Source: Rhodocollybia butyracea (Eukaryota; Basidiomycota; Agaricomycetes; Agaricales; Omphalotaceae). Taken from it: a stretch of 19,165 nt of DNA. How positions within the stretch are numbered: the first letter of the stretch is position 1; each line of letters opens with the position of its first letter. The notes beneath the pieces were generated by a model. The model was not told where the DNA came from. It made no database searches and saw only the letters and a list, made by a program, of their open reading frames with translations. This document shows positions 18,687 to 19,165 of the stretch, piece after piece. A program made the translations under genes and the position numbers. Where the stretch lies: NCBI GenBank assembly GCA_015501585.1, contig JADNRY010001004.1:1-19165 (forward strand). Direction: 5' to 3'.

Positions 18687-19165
18687 GCTCCTTAGCCTCC
18701 CTTAATTTTTCCGCATTGGTCCAGGATCACTTGGTTATGTTCAACAAGTATGCCCAAATTTGCTCTCTCATATTGGAGCTCATTTGACTTTTCAAACTTC
18801 TTTACATAGATGGCCAGGTACTCTGATGTTCCCCGCCGCGAGCATTTAGAAGGGCAATAAATTTATGGGTAGATAGAGAAGCATCACGGATGTTGGATGA
18901 ATGATAGGAATGAGTGGAAGGCGAATCTGTAAGCCCAAATTGGTCATTGAGTACGGCTGTCGGTTGTCGGTCCAGTTAAATCGCTCGTACTCGCCACTTT
19001 CTGCAAAATATCATCTGGACTGTGGCAAGTATTCCCCCAAACCCGGCTGACTGTGCTTCAGGGTTGGACTTCCAGGCAAAGATCGTCACACCTTCATTAT
19101 CTCCTCCTGCAGCCTGATGAAGGCATGTGTTCCTTCCCCGTAGATTGGCATGAACACACCAAAGA
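17731..19165 (-). CDS. HET-domain (vegetative incompatibility) protein, C-terminal part, frame-broken and cut by the right edge
   Basis: HET-domain proteins act in fungal self/non-self recognition and can trigger cell death on fusion of unlike strains. Reading leftward from the edge, 19163-19088 encodes the end of the HET domain signature: PIYGEGTHAFIRLQEEIM. Then follow segments in successive frames: TIFAWKSNPEAQSAGFGGIL (19085-19021), SPDDILQKVAS (to 18963), YSMTNLGLQIRLPLIPI (to about 18906), STHKFIALLNA (to 18841), EYLAIYVKKFEKSN (to 18702), RSPELFFKKRVFSGF with the module below (to 18340), and 18337 to the TTA stop complement at 17731. Seven breaks are seen (near 19087, 19021, 18963, 18903, 18832, 18700, 18338); each looks like one missing base. 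The last 650-950 bp carry two related C-terminal modules. The N-terminal part lies right of the window, so length and start are unknown. It may be an expressed gene with sequence errors or a decaying copy. Confidence 0.75.

Overview
The window looks like nuclear DNA of a filamentous basidiomycete of the Agaricomycetes. The protein genes carry many short introns (about 46-68 nt, GT...AG), and the gene families are typical of such fungi. Some features recall Rhizoctonia-like Cantharellales, but that placement is a guess.

Layout. Positions 1 to about 5.3 kb are repeat-rich and gene-poor. They hold two unrecognised open frames at the left edge, a two-copy tandem repeat of about 167 bp (1141-1440), short direct repeats, a TG/TTTTGG-rich tract, an LTR-like segment (2655-3145), and a foldback element with long inverted arms (core 3489-3569 / 3786-3866). 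Positions 5365-7007 hold two minus-strand genes: a small secreted protein with a Kex2-like site, and a cyclophilin-type peptidyl-prolyl isomerase. The cyclophilin faces, across about 600 bp, a plus-strand class-III PLP aminotransferase with 11 exons (7615-9513). The 800 bp after that gene contains a degenerate scrap of an aminotransferase 3' end. Positions 10312-16898 hold a complete 16-exon HECT ubiquitin ligase of the UFD4/TRIP12 type, with a catalytic Cys and a canonical FHLS-type C terminus. The right edge (17731-19165, minus strand) is the C-terminal part of a HET-domain (heterokaryon/vegetative incompatibility) protein. It carries a duplicated C-terminal module, and its N-terminal part lies outside the window.

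A feature shared by every recognisable gene is one or more single-base frameshifts, mostly at short homopolymer runs, with splice sites and protein motifs otherwise intact. In the housekeeping genes, allowing for these one-base indels gives coding lengths that are exact multiples of three. Homopolymer sequencing or assembly error is therefore the simplest explanation there. The HET fragment has a higher density of indels, all in the same direction, and may be genuinely decayed.

The genes do not form one pathway. Housekeeping functions (protein folding, amino-group transfer, ubiquitin ligation) sit between a repeat-rich flank with a candidate effector-like secreted protein and an allorecognition gene. 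All functional calls rest on motif recognition by eye; no database search was run.
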